Positions 44,563 through 53,546 of a stretch of DNA of 64,000 nt are shown one piece after another. A program made the position numbers and the translations under genes. The notes beneath the pieces are model-generated. The model was not told the DNA's origin, made no database searches, and worked only from the letters and a program-made list of their open reading frames with translations. Numbering within the stretch: the first letter of the stretch is position 1; each line of letters starts with the position of its first letter. Source of the DNA: Aquimarina spongiae (GTDB lineage Bacteria > Bacteroidota > Bacteroidia > Flavobacteriales > Flavobacteriaceae); the NCBI RefSeq assembly GCF_900141785.1, contig NZ_FQYP01000010.1, positions 62,001-126,000 on the forward strand, read 5' to 3'.

Positions 44563-46155
44563 TCAATGTTTTTTGTTTTTTTTTAACGGAGTATTGATCC
44601 AATACTTACTTTTATCCTTAAAATCATTGATTTTGGCCCCAGACAATGGGGTATACTTGTCCATCACTTCATATCCCTCTTGGATATCCATATCTGGAAA
44701 AACCTCCTGAACAAATATCTCTCTATATTGATTCAAAAGCAATTTATGGATATTATGCAATACATTACCACGTATATCTTTGACTCCTTTCAACATCAAA
44801 CCTATACTTCTAGATAAATACTTGGATTCTTCATCCGTCGTTCCTAATCTTGATGTATCATCCAATTTGATTTGAATTTGTCGATCAAGCACCAAAAGAT
44901 TAGTAATACCAACATCTTTTCCGTTGTGTTTCAATTTAGGGCGTTTTAAATGACTAGTGGTAAAATTGATATTCAATTCATTATTAAAGAAAACGTCCAG
45001 AATATTTTCTTGCGGACTGTATACTACATTCTCAATTTTAAACTCGGGGTCTTTGAATACTTCAAACCTATTATTGAACGTGATATAGTTCAAATACATC
45101 TTCTCCCCAACGCTTCTATAGGCGATGGTTATCGCATATAACGGAGCATCTTTGAACGATTCGAATACGGTATAGCTCAATTTATGGATCGCAAAGTTCT
45201 CTGTATTTATAAATATCTTCCCTGTGGCATAGTGTTGTGGTCCTGAAGCATATGCATTTGTAGAGAAATCTATTTCATAAATCGGAATGGTATCTAAAAA
45301 GCGGATTTGATCCAATTCGAATCTATGATTTGCTACAAAATCTTCTCTTAAATTTTCAACAAATGAGAACGATGGTTTGTCGTGGTTTCTCAAAGCATCA
45401 GTTAGTAGTAAGATATTAAACTCATTTCCTCCAAAGGCAGGGATAATTGTATTCTCTAAGTACTTTTTACTGTGATTATCATAAGGAATAGATAAAGAAT
45501 TGTCCCTTTCAAAATCTTTATTCTCCACATAACTATACAACACAGTTTGACTTCTTTGATGAGTCATATTGTCTGTGGCAAAACCAGCATCATATACTTG
45601 AACTATACTTTCATTAAGGTTAATATACTCGGATATGTACTGCCCATTTGACCGAGAGACATATGAACTATCTACTGGTTGTTGGTAATCCCTGTAATAA
45701 GCGATATAGGAAAATGGGGTTTGTGGGTAGTTATTATCAATATTAGCTATTGCCTTTTTTACTATCTGTTTTGCGGATAAGAGTTTCTTCCTTTTTTTCC
45801 TTGATTTAAGGGTTACTATTTCTAACTGATCGACACTTGGAGCAAGATAAATGATGTTCGTATTTTTTTTATTCAATTCGGAAATTGAAATTTCTCTTGA
45901 AACATATCCAATAGAAGACACCTTAATTTTACTCGACATTTCCAAATCCCCAGGTAACCTAAATTGTCCTTTATCATCTGCCACAACTCCTAGATTAGTC
46001 CCTACCAATTTTATCGTAGCATAGTACACCGGAGTTTTGGAATCCTGATTTATTATTTTACATATCAACTGATTTGTATTGATATTTTGAGCATGGACAA
46101 GTGATAAAAAAAATATTGAATAGAAAATAATCAAGAGTACTCCCCTACTGTTCAT
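44563..46155 (-). CDS. CarboxypepD_reg-like secreted protein, paralogue 1
   Basis: 530 residues from the ATG at 46155 (the frame opens with a TTG two codons earlier). Signal peptide (MNSRGVLLIIFYSIFFLSLV, then HAQ). A CarboxypepD_reg-like domain at about 28-105 (IKLVGTNLGVVADDKGQFRL) is followed by about 400 residues of unknown beta-rich fold: IAYYRDYQQPVDSSY, IIPAFGGNEFN and the ending QEVFPDMDIQEGYEVM, then YWINTPLKKNK. No TonB plug or barrel signature is present. It is about half identical by eye, over its length, to the next gene, which ends 127 bases upstream of it, a clear tandem duplication. Function unknown; likely cell-surface or outer-membrane. Confidence 0.78.
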   Translation of the reverse strand: MNSRGVLLIIFYSIFFLSLVHAQNINTNQLICKIINQDSKTPVYYATIKLVGTNLGVVADDKGQFRLPGDLEMSSKIKVSSIGYVSREISISELNKKNTNIIYLAPSVDQLEIVTLKSRKKRKKLLSAKQIVKKAIANIDNNYPQTPFSYIAYYRDYQQPVDSSYVSRSNGQYISEYINLNESIVQVYDAGFATDNMTHQRSQTVLYSYVENKDFERDNSLSIPYDNHSKKYLENTIIPAFGGNEFNILLLTDALRNHDKPSFSFVENLREDFVANHRFELDQIRFLDTIPIYEIDFSTNAYASGPQHYATGKIFINTENFAIHKLSYTVFESFKDAPLYAITIAYRSVGEKMYLNYITFNNRFEVFKDPEFKIENVVYSPQENILDVFFNNELNINFTTSHLKRPKLKHNGKDVGITNLLVLDRQIQIKLDDTSRLGTTDEESKYLSRSIGLMLKGVKDIRGNVLHNIHKLLLNQYREIFVQEVFPDMDIQEGYEVMDKYTPLSGAKINDFKDKSKYWINTPLKKNKKH

Positions 46156-46281
46156 AACCAAATCTTTAATTACTCACCTTAAAATAAAAAAAGAGGTTAA
46201 GAAATACTCTTAACACTCTTTCTTTTAACGCTTTAATAACAATATCATTACAAAATAGGATCAACCACGCATTGGGACGAT

Positions 46282-47943
46282 CTATTGAGTCTTATTTTTC
46301 TTTAATGGGGTGTTCAACCAATATTCATTTTTCCTTTCGAATTCATTGATTTCAGAGGTTGCCAAGGGTGTATGTTTGTTCATCACTTTAACGTCTTCTG
46401 GTAAATCTTTTTCCGGAAACACTTCTTGCACAAACATTTCTCGATACTGATTTAATTTAATATCAGGAGTTTTATTCAAAACATTCCCATCGATGTCCTT
46501 AATATTTTTAATTTTTAACCTAATTTCATCAGGAAAAGTTTTTTCATTAAAATTAGGTAGAGCATATAACTGCTTTTTATCCAGATAGACCCTTATACGG
46601 TCATCCAAAACCACGACTTCTTTTATTCCTACCTTCTCTTCTTTATAAGAATATGTCGCTTTGAACTTTTTATGAATCGGAGCAATGGATGCCTCATCTA
46701 CTTTTCTATTGAAATAAACATCGTAAAAAACATCTTCCACATAGAAATATTCATTATTCACGTATAGATCCTTGACATTTAACTTTTTTTCTTTCACTTT
46801 GAAATAATCATCACTTTTGACCTGGAAACGATTATTAAATGTGATATAATTCAAATACATTTTTTCATCAATAGGAGCATACTCCATCGTAACTCCATAA
46901 AGCATTTTTTTAAACCTTTTTTCGTAAACCTGATAGTTAAGCTTATGGATCGCATAATTTTCTTTGGCAATAAAAATGGTTCCTTTTGCCACGTATTTTC
47001 GTCCTGATACGCTTTCTTGAGCCTTGAAAATAATCTCATAAATAGGTTGATTGTTGCGATAACTAACTCCGTTTATCTCAAAGAAGTGATTTTCCGTAAA
47101 ATTTGCTCTAAACACATTAACAAAGGAAAATGACACCTTATTATGATTTCGAATCGCATTAGTCACATTAAGCACGCTTAACTCATTACCACCAAACGGT
47201 GGGATTTTCACGTTTTCAAGATATTTTTTTCTTTTGTTATCGTAAGGAACCGACAGGGTGTTATCCCTAGTAAAAGCTTCATTTTTATGATACCTGTAAA
47301 CCAAGGTTTGATTTTGTTGATTATTAAAATAATCGGTACCGAATCCAGCATCAAATACCTCTACAATACCCTCGTTAAGGTTGAGATATTCTACATCTTC
47401 ATTTCTCTTACGCACTTTTTCATAGGAATCATCAATTGGTTGTTGGTAATCCCTGTAATATGCAATATACGAGGAAGGTTTTCTAGCATGATTGACCGAT
47501 AGTTTTTTTAATGCTTCGATGACAATGGTCTCTGCATTGGGCAATTTTTCTTTTTTGCTCTCAGTACCTTTTTTGGAAACTAACATTACCTGTTCCAATT
47601 CTTCAACATCAGGGAGTAGTTGAATAATATTAACCTGGTCCTTCCGAAGTTCACTTAGATAGATTTCTTTGGTTCTATATCCAATCGATGAGATCGTAAT
47701 CTTGGATGAAGTGTTTGGTTTGGTATATGCTAAAAGTCTAAACTCTCCTTTATCATCTGCGATTAACCCTTTGTTAGTTCCAGTAAATCTTACAGTAGCA
47801 TAGTATACCGGGAATTTCGTTTTTGAATCCAAAACCCTACAAAGTAATTCGCCACTTTCTATTTGATCTTGAGCATATACTTCTGAACAAAATACAGTTA
47901 AAAAAACAAAACAAAGGATATAACTTTTCTTAAGTAGTTTCAT
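46282..47943 (-). CDS. CarboxypepD_reg-like secreted protein, paralogue 2
   Basis: 553 residues from the ATG at 47943 (a GTG five codons earlier is possible). Signal peptide (MKLLKKSYILCFVFLTVF) with the Cys-Ser before EVYAQ. CarboxypepD_reg-like domain at about 30-110 (VRFTGTNKGLIADDKGEFRL), then the same unknown region as the first paralogue: IAYYRDYQQPIDDSY, KIPPFGGNELS, and the ending QEVFPEKDLPEDVKVM, then YWLNTPLKKNK. This copy has an extra Lys-rich insert near 350-390. The two genes lie next to the translation cluster and are absent from the usual gene order there. Function unknown. Confidence 0.78.
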   Translation of the reverse strand: MKLLKKSYILCFVFLTVFCSEVYAQDQIESGELLCRVLDSKTKFPVYYATVRFTGTNKGLIADDKGEFRLLAYTKPNTSSKITISSIGYRTKEIYLSELRKDQVNIIQLLPDVEELEQVMLVSKKGTESKKEKLPNAETIVIEALKKLSVNHARKPSSYIAYYRDYQQPIDDSYEKVRKRNEDVEYLNLNEGIVEVFDAGFGTDYFNNQQNQTLVYRYHKNEAFTRDNTLSVPYDNKRKKYLENVKIPPFGGNELSVLNVTNAIRNHNKVSFSFVNVFRANFTENHFFEINGVSYRNNQPIYEIIFKAQESVSGRKYVAKGTIFIAKENYAIHKLNYQVYEKRFKKMLYGVTMEYAPIDEKMYLNYITFNNRFQVKSDDYFKVKEKKLNVKDLYVNNEYFYVEDVFYDVYFNRKVDEASIAPIHKKFKATYSYKEEKVGIKEVVVLDDRIRVYLDKKQLYALPNFNEKTFPDEIRLKIKNIKDIDGNVLNKTPDIKLNQYREMFVQEVFPEKDLPEDVKVMNKHTPLATSEINEFERKNEYWLNTPLKKNKTQ

Positions 47944-48000
47944 GAAAAATTGATGCACTAATGGTTAATATTTATTTTCCCTAACAGAAAATTAACAAAA

Positions 48001-48034
48001 AAAAGACACTTTGACGATTTCAAAGTGTCTTTTT
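48001..48034 (-). terminator. Intrinsic terminator after ftsY
   Basis: Perfect 13-bp stem AAAAGACACTTTG/CAAAGTGTCTTTT with loop ACGATTT; on the minus strand a long T-run follows. It ends the ribosomal-protein/ftsY transcript. Confidence 0.92.
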
Positions 48035-48057
48035 AACTATTTCGTAACGCTTTCTCT

Positions 48058-49011
48058 CTACTTGAAAAAAGAATCTACAAATTCGTATTTATTAAAAACC
48101 TGAAGGTCTTCTATGCCTTCTCCTACACCAATATATTTTACAGGAATTTGAAATTGATCGCTAATCCCAATAACTACTCCGCCTTTAGCCGTTCCATCTA
48201 ATTTGGTAACCGCCATCGAAGTCACCTCAGTTGCTGCTGTAAATTGTTTCGCTTGTTCAAAAGCATTTTGTCCTGTAGAACCATCCAAAACCAATAACAC
48301 ATCATGAGGAGCATCTCCTATCACCTTTTGCATTACCCGTTTTACTTTAGTCAGCTCATTCATCAAGTTGATCTTGTTATGTAATCGTCCTGCTGTATCT
48401 ATAATAATGACATCTGCATCCTGATTTACTCCAGATTGTAAGGTATCGAATGCAACTGATGCTGGATCACTTCCCATCTCTTGTTTTACAATAGGTATAT
48501 CTACTCGATCTGCCCAAACCTGAAGTTGATCTATTGCAGCTGCTCTAAAAGTATCTGCTGCTCCCAGTACTACTTTTAAACCTTTTTTGTTAAACTGGTA
48601 TGCTAATTTTCCTATTGTAGTGGTTTTGCCTACTCCATTTACTCCAACCACCATGAGTACATAAGGTTTTTTATCTTCTGGAATTTCGTAATCTGTAGCT
48701 TCGCCAACATTTGTTTCGGATAGTAACCCCGCAATCTCTTCACGAAGTATCTTATTCAACTCATCTGTACCTAGGTATTTATCTTTTGCTACACGATTTT
48801 CGATTCTCTGTATAATCTTTATCGTTGTCTTGACACCTACATCACTAGTTACCAAAACTTCTTCAAGTTCATCCAAAACATCATCATCAACTTTGGACTT
48901 CCCTGCAACTGCTTTACCAAGCTTAGAAAAAAAACTAGTTTTGGTTTTTTCTAATCCTTTATCTAGAGTCTCTTTCTTTTCAGAGGAAAATATATTTTTA
49001 AAAAGTGCCAT
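48058..49011 (-). CDS. ftsY: Signal recognition particle receptor FtsY
   Basis: 317 residues, a short form without the long acidic A domain, as usual in Bacteroidota. The N domain is at about 25-100. The G domain has GVNGVGKTT at 123-131, the insertion-box region ADTFRAAAIDQL, DTAGR and TKLDGTAKGG. FtsY docks ribosome-SRP complexes at the membrane; all GTPase motifs are intact. It follows DUF4295 on the same strand, but with a hairpin between, so it may have its own promoter or be read through at reduced level. Confidence 0.98.
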   Translation of the reverse strand: MALFKNIFSSEKKETLDKGLEKTKTSFFSKLGKAVAGKSKVDDDVLDELEEVLVTSDVGVKTTIKIIQRIENRVAKDKYLGTDELNKILREEIAGLLSETNVGEATDYEIPEDKKPYVLMVVGVNGVGKTTTIGKLAYQFNKKGLKVVLGAADTFRAAAIDQLQVWADRVDIPIVKQEMGSDPASVAFDTLQSGVNQDADVIIIDTAGRLHNKINLMNELTKVKRVMQKVIGDAPHDVLLVLDGSTGQNAFEQAKQFTAATEVTSMAVTKLDGTAKGGVVIGISDQFQIPVKYIGVGEGIEDLQVFNKYEFVDSFFK

Positions 49012-49076
49012 TTCTTTAATTCTATATCATGATTTCTAAAAATCTTTTGCCTTAGCAAAAAGACTGCCTAAATATA

Positions 49077-49118
49077 AAAAGAAAGAGCCATTTCAATGCA
49101 ATTGAAACGGCTTCTTTT
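49077..49118 (-). terminator. Imperfect terminator/attenuator hairpin between DUF4295 and ftsY
   Basis: Arms around TTTCAAT/ATTGAAA with flanking GCC/GGC and AAAAGAA/TTCTTTT pair with one or two mismatches; on the minus strand a T-rich stretch (CTTTCTTTTTAT) follows. It could partly stop the rpmB-rpmG-DUF4295 transcript before ftsY. Confidence 0.65.
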
Positions 49119-49138
49119 AAATATCTTTTAACAGGAAA

Positions 49139-49291
49139 TTACTTTTTCTTTAAAAAGTCATTTACAAGTTCTGGAGCCATAATAGATTCTACAAAGGTAT
49201 ATGCTCCTGTTTTTGGAGACTTTACCATTTTGATGGCCTTAGTCAATCTTTTTGACCCTGTTTGTAACGATGCTACTGATTTCTTTGCCAT
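49139..49291 (-). CDS. DUF4295 small basic protein
   Basis: 50 residues, very basic: MAKKSVASLQTGSKRLTKAI, then MVKSPKTGAYTFVE and IMAPELVNDFLKKK. Flavobacterial proteins of this family sit between rpmG and ftsY and have the composition of a small ribosomal protein; a ribosomal role has been suggested but I cannot confirm it here. It lies 6 bases after rpmG. The gene is too short for many gene finders, but the position, start codon and family pattern are all right. Confidence 0.92.
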   Translation of the reverse strand: MAKKSVASLQTGSKRLTKAIKMVKSPKTGAYTFVESIMAPELVNDFLKKK

Positions 49292-49297
49292 GTCTTA

Positions 49298-49480
49298 TTA
49301 TTTAATTTCTTTATGAACCGTCATTTTCTTAAGAATAGGATTAAATTTCTTTAACTCCATTCTATCCGGTGTATTCTTTTTGTTCTTTGTAGTGATGTAT
49401 CTTGATGTACCTGGCTGACCAGAAGCTTTATGCTCTGTACATTCTAAGATTACCTGTACTCTGTTACCTTTCTTCGCCAT
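49298..49480 (-). CDS. rpmG: 50S ribosomal protein L33
   Basis: 60 residues. Family pattern [40 protein letters not shown] and [12 protein letters not shown]. The zinc Cys pairs of the C+ form are absent (only one Cys remains), so this is the zinc-free type. It sits in the L28-L33-DUF4295 cluster, 26 bases after rpmB. Confidence 0.97.
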   Translation of the reverse strand: MAKKGNRVQVILECTEHKASGQPGTSRYITTKNKKNTPDRMELKKFNPILKKMTVHKEIK

Positions 49481-49506
49481 TTCTAATATCTTTTATAAAA
49501 GGAGAA

Positions 49507-49746
49507 TTATTTATTTAAGAAACCTTTTTCTCTAGCTTCTTTAAGTACAGCAGAGATCCCGTTCTTGTTTATATTTTTTAATGCCGCAGTAGACACCTTT
49601 AGCGTTATCCAACGATCTTCTTCTGGAATGTAAAAACGCTTCTTGATCAAATTCGCATTGAATTTACGTTTTGTTTTATTCATCGCGTGAGAAACGTTAT
49701 TTCCCACCATTGCTTTTTTTCCTGTAAGCTCGCAAACTCTTGACAT
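49507..49746 (-). CDS. rpmB: 50S ribosomal protein L28
   Basis: 79 residues. MSRVCELTGKKAMVGNNVSH is the family opening; KTKRKFNANLIKKRFYIPEE and WITLKVSTAALKNINKNG follow. Full length. First gene of the rpmB-rpmG-DUF4295(-ftsY) unit; its promoter should lie in the 49747-49900 region. Confidence 0.98.
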   Translation of the reverse strand: MSRVCELTGKKAMVGNNVSHAMNKTKRKFNANLIKKRFYIPEEDRWITLKVSTAALKNINKNGISAVLKEAREKGFLNK

Positions 49747-50110
49747 TTCTTCTTAATTTTGGTGTTATTTCAAAACAGGGTGCAAAGTAACGAATAATTT
49801 CTCGAACAGCCAATAATAGTTTTTAAAATTTTCTTCTTTATCAAAAGTTTTTTTTAACCTCCCATTTTTCTTGTAATGAAGCACCTTTTGTAAAACCTTA
49901 CCTTAAAAATTATCAAAACAATATTTTTTATTAAAACGCGCCAGAAAACAACACAAAACACTGTTAATCAACAAAATAAACTTTACTAATTTTAATATAT
50001 TTCCAATTTCATGACCATTAAGGGTATTGGTTTCTAGTTAAACAAAATTAGTTTTTTGAAACCTACTATTGTATATTTATTGTTTATTACCCCTAAATCA
50101 TTTATCCATA
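49747..50110. other. Divergent intergenic region
   Basis: 364 AT-rich bases between rpmB (minus) and the first of the three small paralogues (plus). Both promoters are expected here. I see no RNA gene, terminator or coding frame of family type; a plus-strand frame enters from the right at a TTG but its first residues are not conserved among the three paralogues. Confidence 0.6.
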
Positions 50111-50518
50111 ATGCCTAATAGTCTTAAGAACGAACTAATAAAAAAACATACTATTGCTAATATAGGTACTTTCTACTGTTACGATCATTTTATGATTTCC
50201 GAAATTAATGAAGGAGTCATAGTTGATCTTAAAATGACACTTGAAGTCACCAACACTCTAACTAAGAAATACTACGGCCGAAAAAAACCTTTTGTATATA
50301 TTACCAATCGAGTTAACTCTTATTCGATGGATCCTACGATTCATTTTGAAACCGCAAAAATGTTACCCAATACATTAGGATACGCTATTGTTACATATGA
50401 CAAGACCAACACCGATGTTGCTAATCTTGAAAAAGCTTTTCTAAAAATTCCCATACAAATTTTTCATAGCCTCGATCAGGCTGTGCAATGGGCAGAAAGT
50501 ATAATTCCAAAGGATTAA
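50111..50518 (+). CDS. SpoIIAA/STAS-like small protein, tandem copy 1
   Basis: 135 residues from the ATG at 50111. The pattern is that of the small alpha/beta SpoIIAA-like (STAS/SEC14-type) proteins common in Bacteroidota: IGTFYCYDHFMISEINEGVI, a helix, YYGRKKPFVYITNRVNSYSM, TLGYAIVTYDK, and a C-terminal HSLDQAVQWAESI helix. The Y-I-x-x-R-V/I-N-S-x-S element is shared by all three copies. No signal peptide. Role unknown; in the related fold STAS proteins bind partners or lipids. Confidence 0.72.
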   Translation: MPNSLKNELIKKHTIANIGTFYCYDHFMISEINEGVIVDLKMTLEVTNTLTKKYYGRKKPFVYITNRVNSYSMDPTIHFETAKMLPNTLGYAIVTYDKTNTDVANLEKAFLKIPIQIFHSLDQAVQWAESIIPKD

Positions 50519-50617
50519 TTCTCTTCACACAAAACATAAATAATTACTAATCAACGATTACCATGTAATCGATAAATCAATGCATTGACTAATCCTCAAA
50601 TCAAAAAAAGTAAAAAC

Positions 50618-51022
50618 ATGTCAGATCATTTAATTGCTAAACACGAAATCAACCTAGGCACATTTTATTTTTATACTAATTATTTTGTTTCAGAAGTTAA
50701 AGAAGGTATAACAATATCTCTTGACAAACTTGACGAGCTTATCCCTTTAGTCTTAAAGTACTATGAAAACGGAGAGCCTTTTAGCTACATCTCTAATCGA
50801 ATAAACTCTCATAGTATATTACCTCATCAATACGGTGACTGCCCTTTACTTAATTTAGATAATTTTGTGAGTTATTCTACCGTTACTTACAGTCATCTTT
50901 GCAGTAAGTCGATTGAAGTAGAAAAACATTTTGCTAAAAGACCATTTTATAATTTCTCTAGTCTATCAGAGGCAATTGAATGGACTCATAATGAGTTAGA
51001 AGGTCTTAAAAATAAATCTTAG
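50618..51022 (+). CDS. SpoIIAA/STAS-like small protein, tandem copy 2
   Basis: 134 residues from the ATG at 50618; a TTG at 50585 is possible but adds only non-conserved residues. LGTFYFYTNYFVSEVKEGIT, YYENGEPFSYISNRINSHSI, then YSTVTYSH with Cys nearby, and SLSEAIEWTHNELE line up with copies 1 and 3. This copy is the most diverged in the middle (residues about 75-95) and carries two Cys there (DCPLL and HLCSKS). It lies 99 bases after copy 1 with no terminator between. Function unknown. Confidence 0.72.
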   Translation: MSDHLIAKHEINLGTFYFYTNYFVSEVKEGITISLDKLDELIPLVLKYYENGEPFSYISNRINSHSILPHQYGDCPLLNLDNFVSYSTVTYSHLCSKSIEVEKHFAKRPFYNFSSLSEAIEWTHNELEGLKNKS

Positions 51023-51233
51023 CGTAAGAGGTGAAATATACTAGCAACTTTTTTCAACCAATACATTTTACCGCCTGAAGCGTTTCACTCTTATTAATTA
51101 AGGTCTTGAGTACTTTCATGAGTTTTACACGAGAATAAATATATCTTATGTCGATTAAAATGGTAACACAAACTAATTATGACCTGCTTTAATTATTATT
51201 ACTTATTTTAGAAAAATAAAATAGTTTTTTTAA

Positions 51234-51647
51234 ATGATTGAAAACATTAATACCCCTCTTTTAAATAAACATAAAATTGATATTGGTTGGTTTTATTTTT
51301 ATGAAAATTTCGTAATTGGAAATGTCAATCAAGGACTGGATCTTAATTTTGATAGTGGAAAAAAATTATATGAATTGATCCAACATTATTACGAAGGCAT
51401 CAAACCTTTTACTTATATCTCCCAGCGAGTTAATTCCTATTCCTTCAAACCCACTAGAATTCATGGAGTTGAAGAGTATTTCCCTAACTTAAAAGGTTAT
51501 GCAATTGTAATTTATGACCCTGTGAATTATAAAGTAGCAAAGTTAGAAGAAACATTTACAAGTATGCCAACTTATGTAACCGATGACTTAGAGGACGCTA
51601 TTACCTGGTCAAACAAAATTCTTTCAAAAGAAGAAGTCGAAGAATAA
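51234..51647 (+). CDS. SpoIIAA/STAS-like small protein, tandem copy 3
   Basis: 137 residues. IGWFYFYENFVIGNVNQGLD, YYEGIKPFTYISQRVNSYSF, then NLKGYAIVIYDPVN and DLEDAITWSNKIL match copies 1 and 2. It is separated from copy 2 by 211 AT-rich bases, so it may have its own promoter. Convergent with cinA (5 bases between stops). The three copies are perhaps 30-40 percent alike by eye, old duplicates rather than recent ones. Function unknown. Confidence 0.72.
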   Translation: MIENINTPLLNKHKIDIGWFYFYENFVIGNVNQGLDLNFDSGKKLYELIQHYYEGIKPFTYISQRVNSYSFKPTRIHGVEEYFPNLKGYAIVIYDPVNYKVAKLEETFTSMPTYVTDDLEDAITWSNKILSKEEVEE

Positions 51648-51652
51648 AATAC

Positions 51653-52897
51653 CTATCTATTCAGTTCATTTAATAACAGCTCCAGAGATTTATTAACTGT
51701 CTTCCCGATAGTTCTTTCTCTATGATTGCTGAAGTTATATTCTTTTGAAAACACTGTTGTTGGAGTAGCAATGGCAATAAAAACCGTTCCTACTTCTACA
51801 TCACCGTCTCCTTTTTTCGGTCCGGCATTGCCTGTTGTAGCGATAGCATATTCTGATTTAAATTTAAATTTTGCTGTTTTAGCCATTTCTTCCGCAACTT
51901 GAAGACTAGTTACCGAATATTTTTGAATAATATCTGCACTTACCCCCAAAATATCAATCTTTGACTGGGTAGCATACGTCACTGCACCTCCTTTGAAATA
52001 TTTTGAAGCACCTGCATTGGCAGTAAACAATTGAGCAATTCTCCCTCCGGTACAACTTTCAGCAACTGACAATGAGGCTTCTTTTTTAACCAATAACTCT
52101 CCTATCCTAACCTCTATAGTTTGATCATCTTCGTAACCTACAATAATATCTCCGATGATATCTTGCAGCACTTCTATTTTTTCTGAAATCGTTTCTTCAA
52201 GGATTTGCTTATCCTTTCCTCGAGCAGAGAGTCGTAAACGAACTCTTCCTAAATTCGGTAGATATGCCAGTCTTATAAAATCGGGCAAGCTATCTTCCCA
52301 ATCTTCAATTTTTGCTGCTATAGCACTTTCTCCCATACCATAAGTCTGCACCGTTTTATGCACAATAAATGGACGATCAAATCTTTTCTGCAATCTCGGA
52401 AGTACTTCAGTTTTCATCAACCCTTTCATTTCAAAGGGAACACCCGGCATAGATACTATTACTTTATCCTGATCATCAAACCACATCCCAGGAGCAGTTC
52501 CATAATGGTTCATCAAAACCGTAGAACGACTTGGAACCAAAGCTTGTTTTCGATTTACATCTGAAATCGGTGTAGAAATATATTTAGCAAACAAATCTTC
52601 AATATGTTTTAGAACCGTATCATTTTGGATCAAGTGATCATCAAAATACTCACATATTGTGTGTTTCGTGATATCATCTTTGGTCGGCCCTAAACCTCCT
52701 GTTATAAGAATGATATCCACTCTGCTCTTAGCTTCTTCAATTGCATTTAGAATATGTTGTCGATCATCACTTATAGAAGTGATTTGATATACATCAACTC
52801 CTATTTTATTGAGTTCTTTACCCATAAACGCAGAATTGGAATCTACAATCTGTCCGATAAGGATTTCATCACCAATGGTAATAATTTCTGCTAACAT
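51653..52897 (-). CDS. cinA: CinA-like protein (competence/damage-inducible protein A)
   Basis: 414 residues, the full two-domain form. The N-terminal molybdopterin-binding-like domain at about 4-170 ([37 protein letters not shown]-type loop) has ADP-ribose pyrophosphatase activity in studied members; the C-terminal CinA domain at about 250-410 ([39 protein letters not shown]) is nicotinamide-nucleotide amidohydrolase type, used in pyridine-nucleotide salvage. The gene lies 11 bases after the Hpt gene on the same strand and is likely co-transcribed with it. Confidence 0.96.
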   Translation of the reverse strand: MLAEIITIGDEILIGQIVDSNSAFMGKELNKIGVDVYQITSISDDRQHILNAIEEAKSRVDIILITGGLGPTKDDITKHTICEYFDDHLIQNDTVLKHIEDLFAKYISTPISDVNRKQALVPSRSTVLMNHYGTAPGMWFDDQDKVIVSMPGVPFEMKGLMKTEVLPRLQKRFDRPFIVHKTVQTYGMGESAIAAKIEDWEDSLPDFIRLAYLPNLGRVRLRLSARGKDKQILEETISEKIEVLQDIIGDIIVGYEDDQTIEVRIGELLVKKEASLSVAESCTGGRIAQLFTANAGASKYFKGGAVTYATQSKIDILGVSADIIQKYSVTSLQVAEEMAKTAKFKFKSEYAIATTGNAGPKKGDGDVEVGTVFIAIATPTTVFSKEYNFSNHRERTIGKTVNKSLELLLNELNR

Positions 52898-52908
52898 ATT
52901 TTGGAAAG

Positions 52909-53247
52909 CTACGCGAAATCGACTTTTAAGGAGGCTATAGCCACATTAACGGCAGACACGATCTCGTCTAATACCGCTTTTATTTCTTCTTTTGGCTTGT
53001 TGGTTTTGGACCATGCCTCAATTTGTTTGATTTGAGATAATAAGTCTATATCAAATAACTGAAGATTTGGCTTCATCTTATGAGCGTATTGATAAGCCAT
53101 CTGCGGATTATCTGCGTCGACTGCCTGAACCATGTTTTCAAGATCCGGCGGAATCTCTTCTAAGAAAGTCTGTACCAGAACTGCAATAAATTCGTCATCA
53201 CCTCCAGATAATTCATTTACATTTTTCAAACTATATCCTTTGCTCAT
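52909..53247 (-). CDS. Stand-alone Hpt (histidine phosphotransfer) protein
   Basis: 112 residues forming one Hpt four-helix bundle: [20 protein letters not shown], then [15 protein letters not shown] with the phospho-His56 in AHKMKPN, the pattern of Hpt domains. It passes phosphate between a hybrid kinase and a response regulator, but neither is adjacent. The pairing with cinA (11 bases apart) is probably transcription only. Hpt identity is well supported; partner unknown. Confidence 0.9.
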   Translation of the reverse strand: MSKGYSLKNVNELSGGDDEFIAVLVQTFLEEIPPDLENMVQAVDADNPQMAYQYAHKMKPNLQLFDIDLLSQIKQIEAWSKTNKPKEEIKAVLDEIVSAVNVAIASLKVDFA

Positions 53248-53505
53248 GTATTTTATTTTTATTGAAAAGGTTCTTTATAAACTCTACAAGAAGCTTATCT
53301 AATGTAAAGCATCTGCGTTGTAAGAGTTATTTGTAAATATAACATCTCATCCCTACAAACTAAAATATTTATTGAATATTCTGTAAAGAAATACGATATA
53401 CATCAAGGAAATCTCATTCTTTATTGTGTGTACATCATCCGAAACTACAAGTAAAACCTTTAAAATTAAATACTTCTAAACTTTTTAATATAAACTGTTA
53501 AAAAA

Positions 53506-53536
53506 TTTGTTAGCATTATCTAACTTTTTAGATTTG
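53506..53536 (+). promoter_or_regulatory. Bacteroidota-type promoter of the TonB receptor gene
   Basis: TTTG at 53506-53509, 19 bases, then TAGATTTG at 53529-53536, an exact match to the known Bacteroidota pattern TTTG-N19-21-TAnnTTTG (-33 and -7). Transcription would start about 53543, just upstream of the ATG at 53551, which favours translation from 53569. Confidence 0.7.
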
Positions 53537-53546
53537 CCAAATCTAA
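53528..53546. promoter_or_regulatory. 19-bp perfect palindrome, DtxR/IdeR-like operator over the -7 element
   Basis: TTAGATTTGCCAAATCTAA, perfect 9-1-9 symmetry. The corynebacterial DtxR/IdeR box is TTAGGTTAGSCTAACCTAA, the same length and symmetry, and this site matches 15 of 19 positions including both TTAG/CTAA ends and the centre. It overlaps the predicted -7 element, the classical place for a repressor site. Confidence 0.65.
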
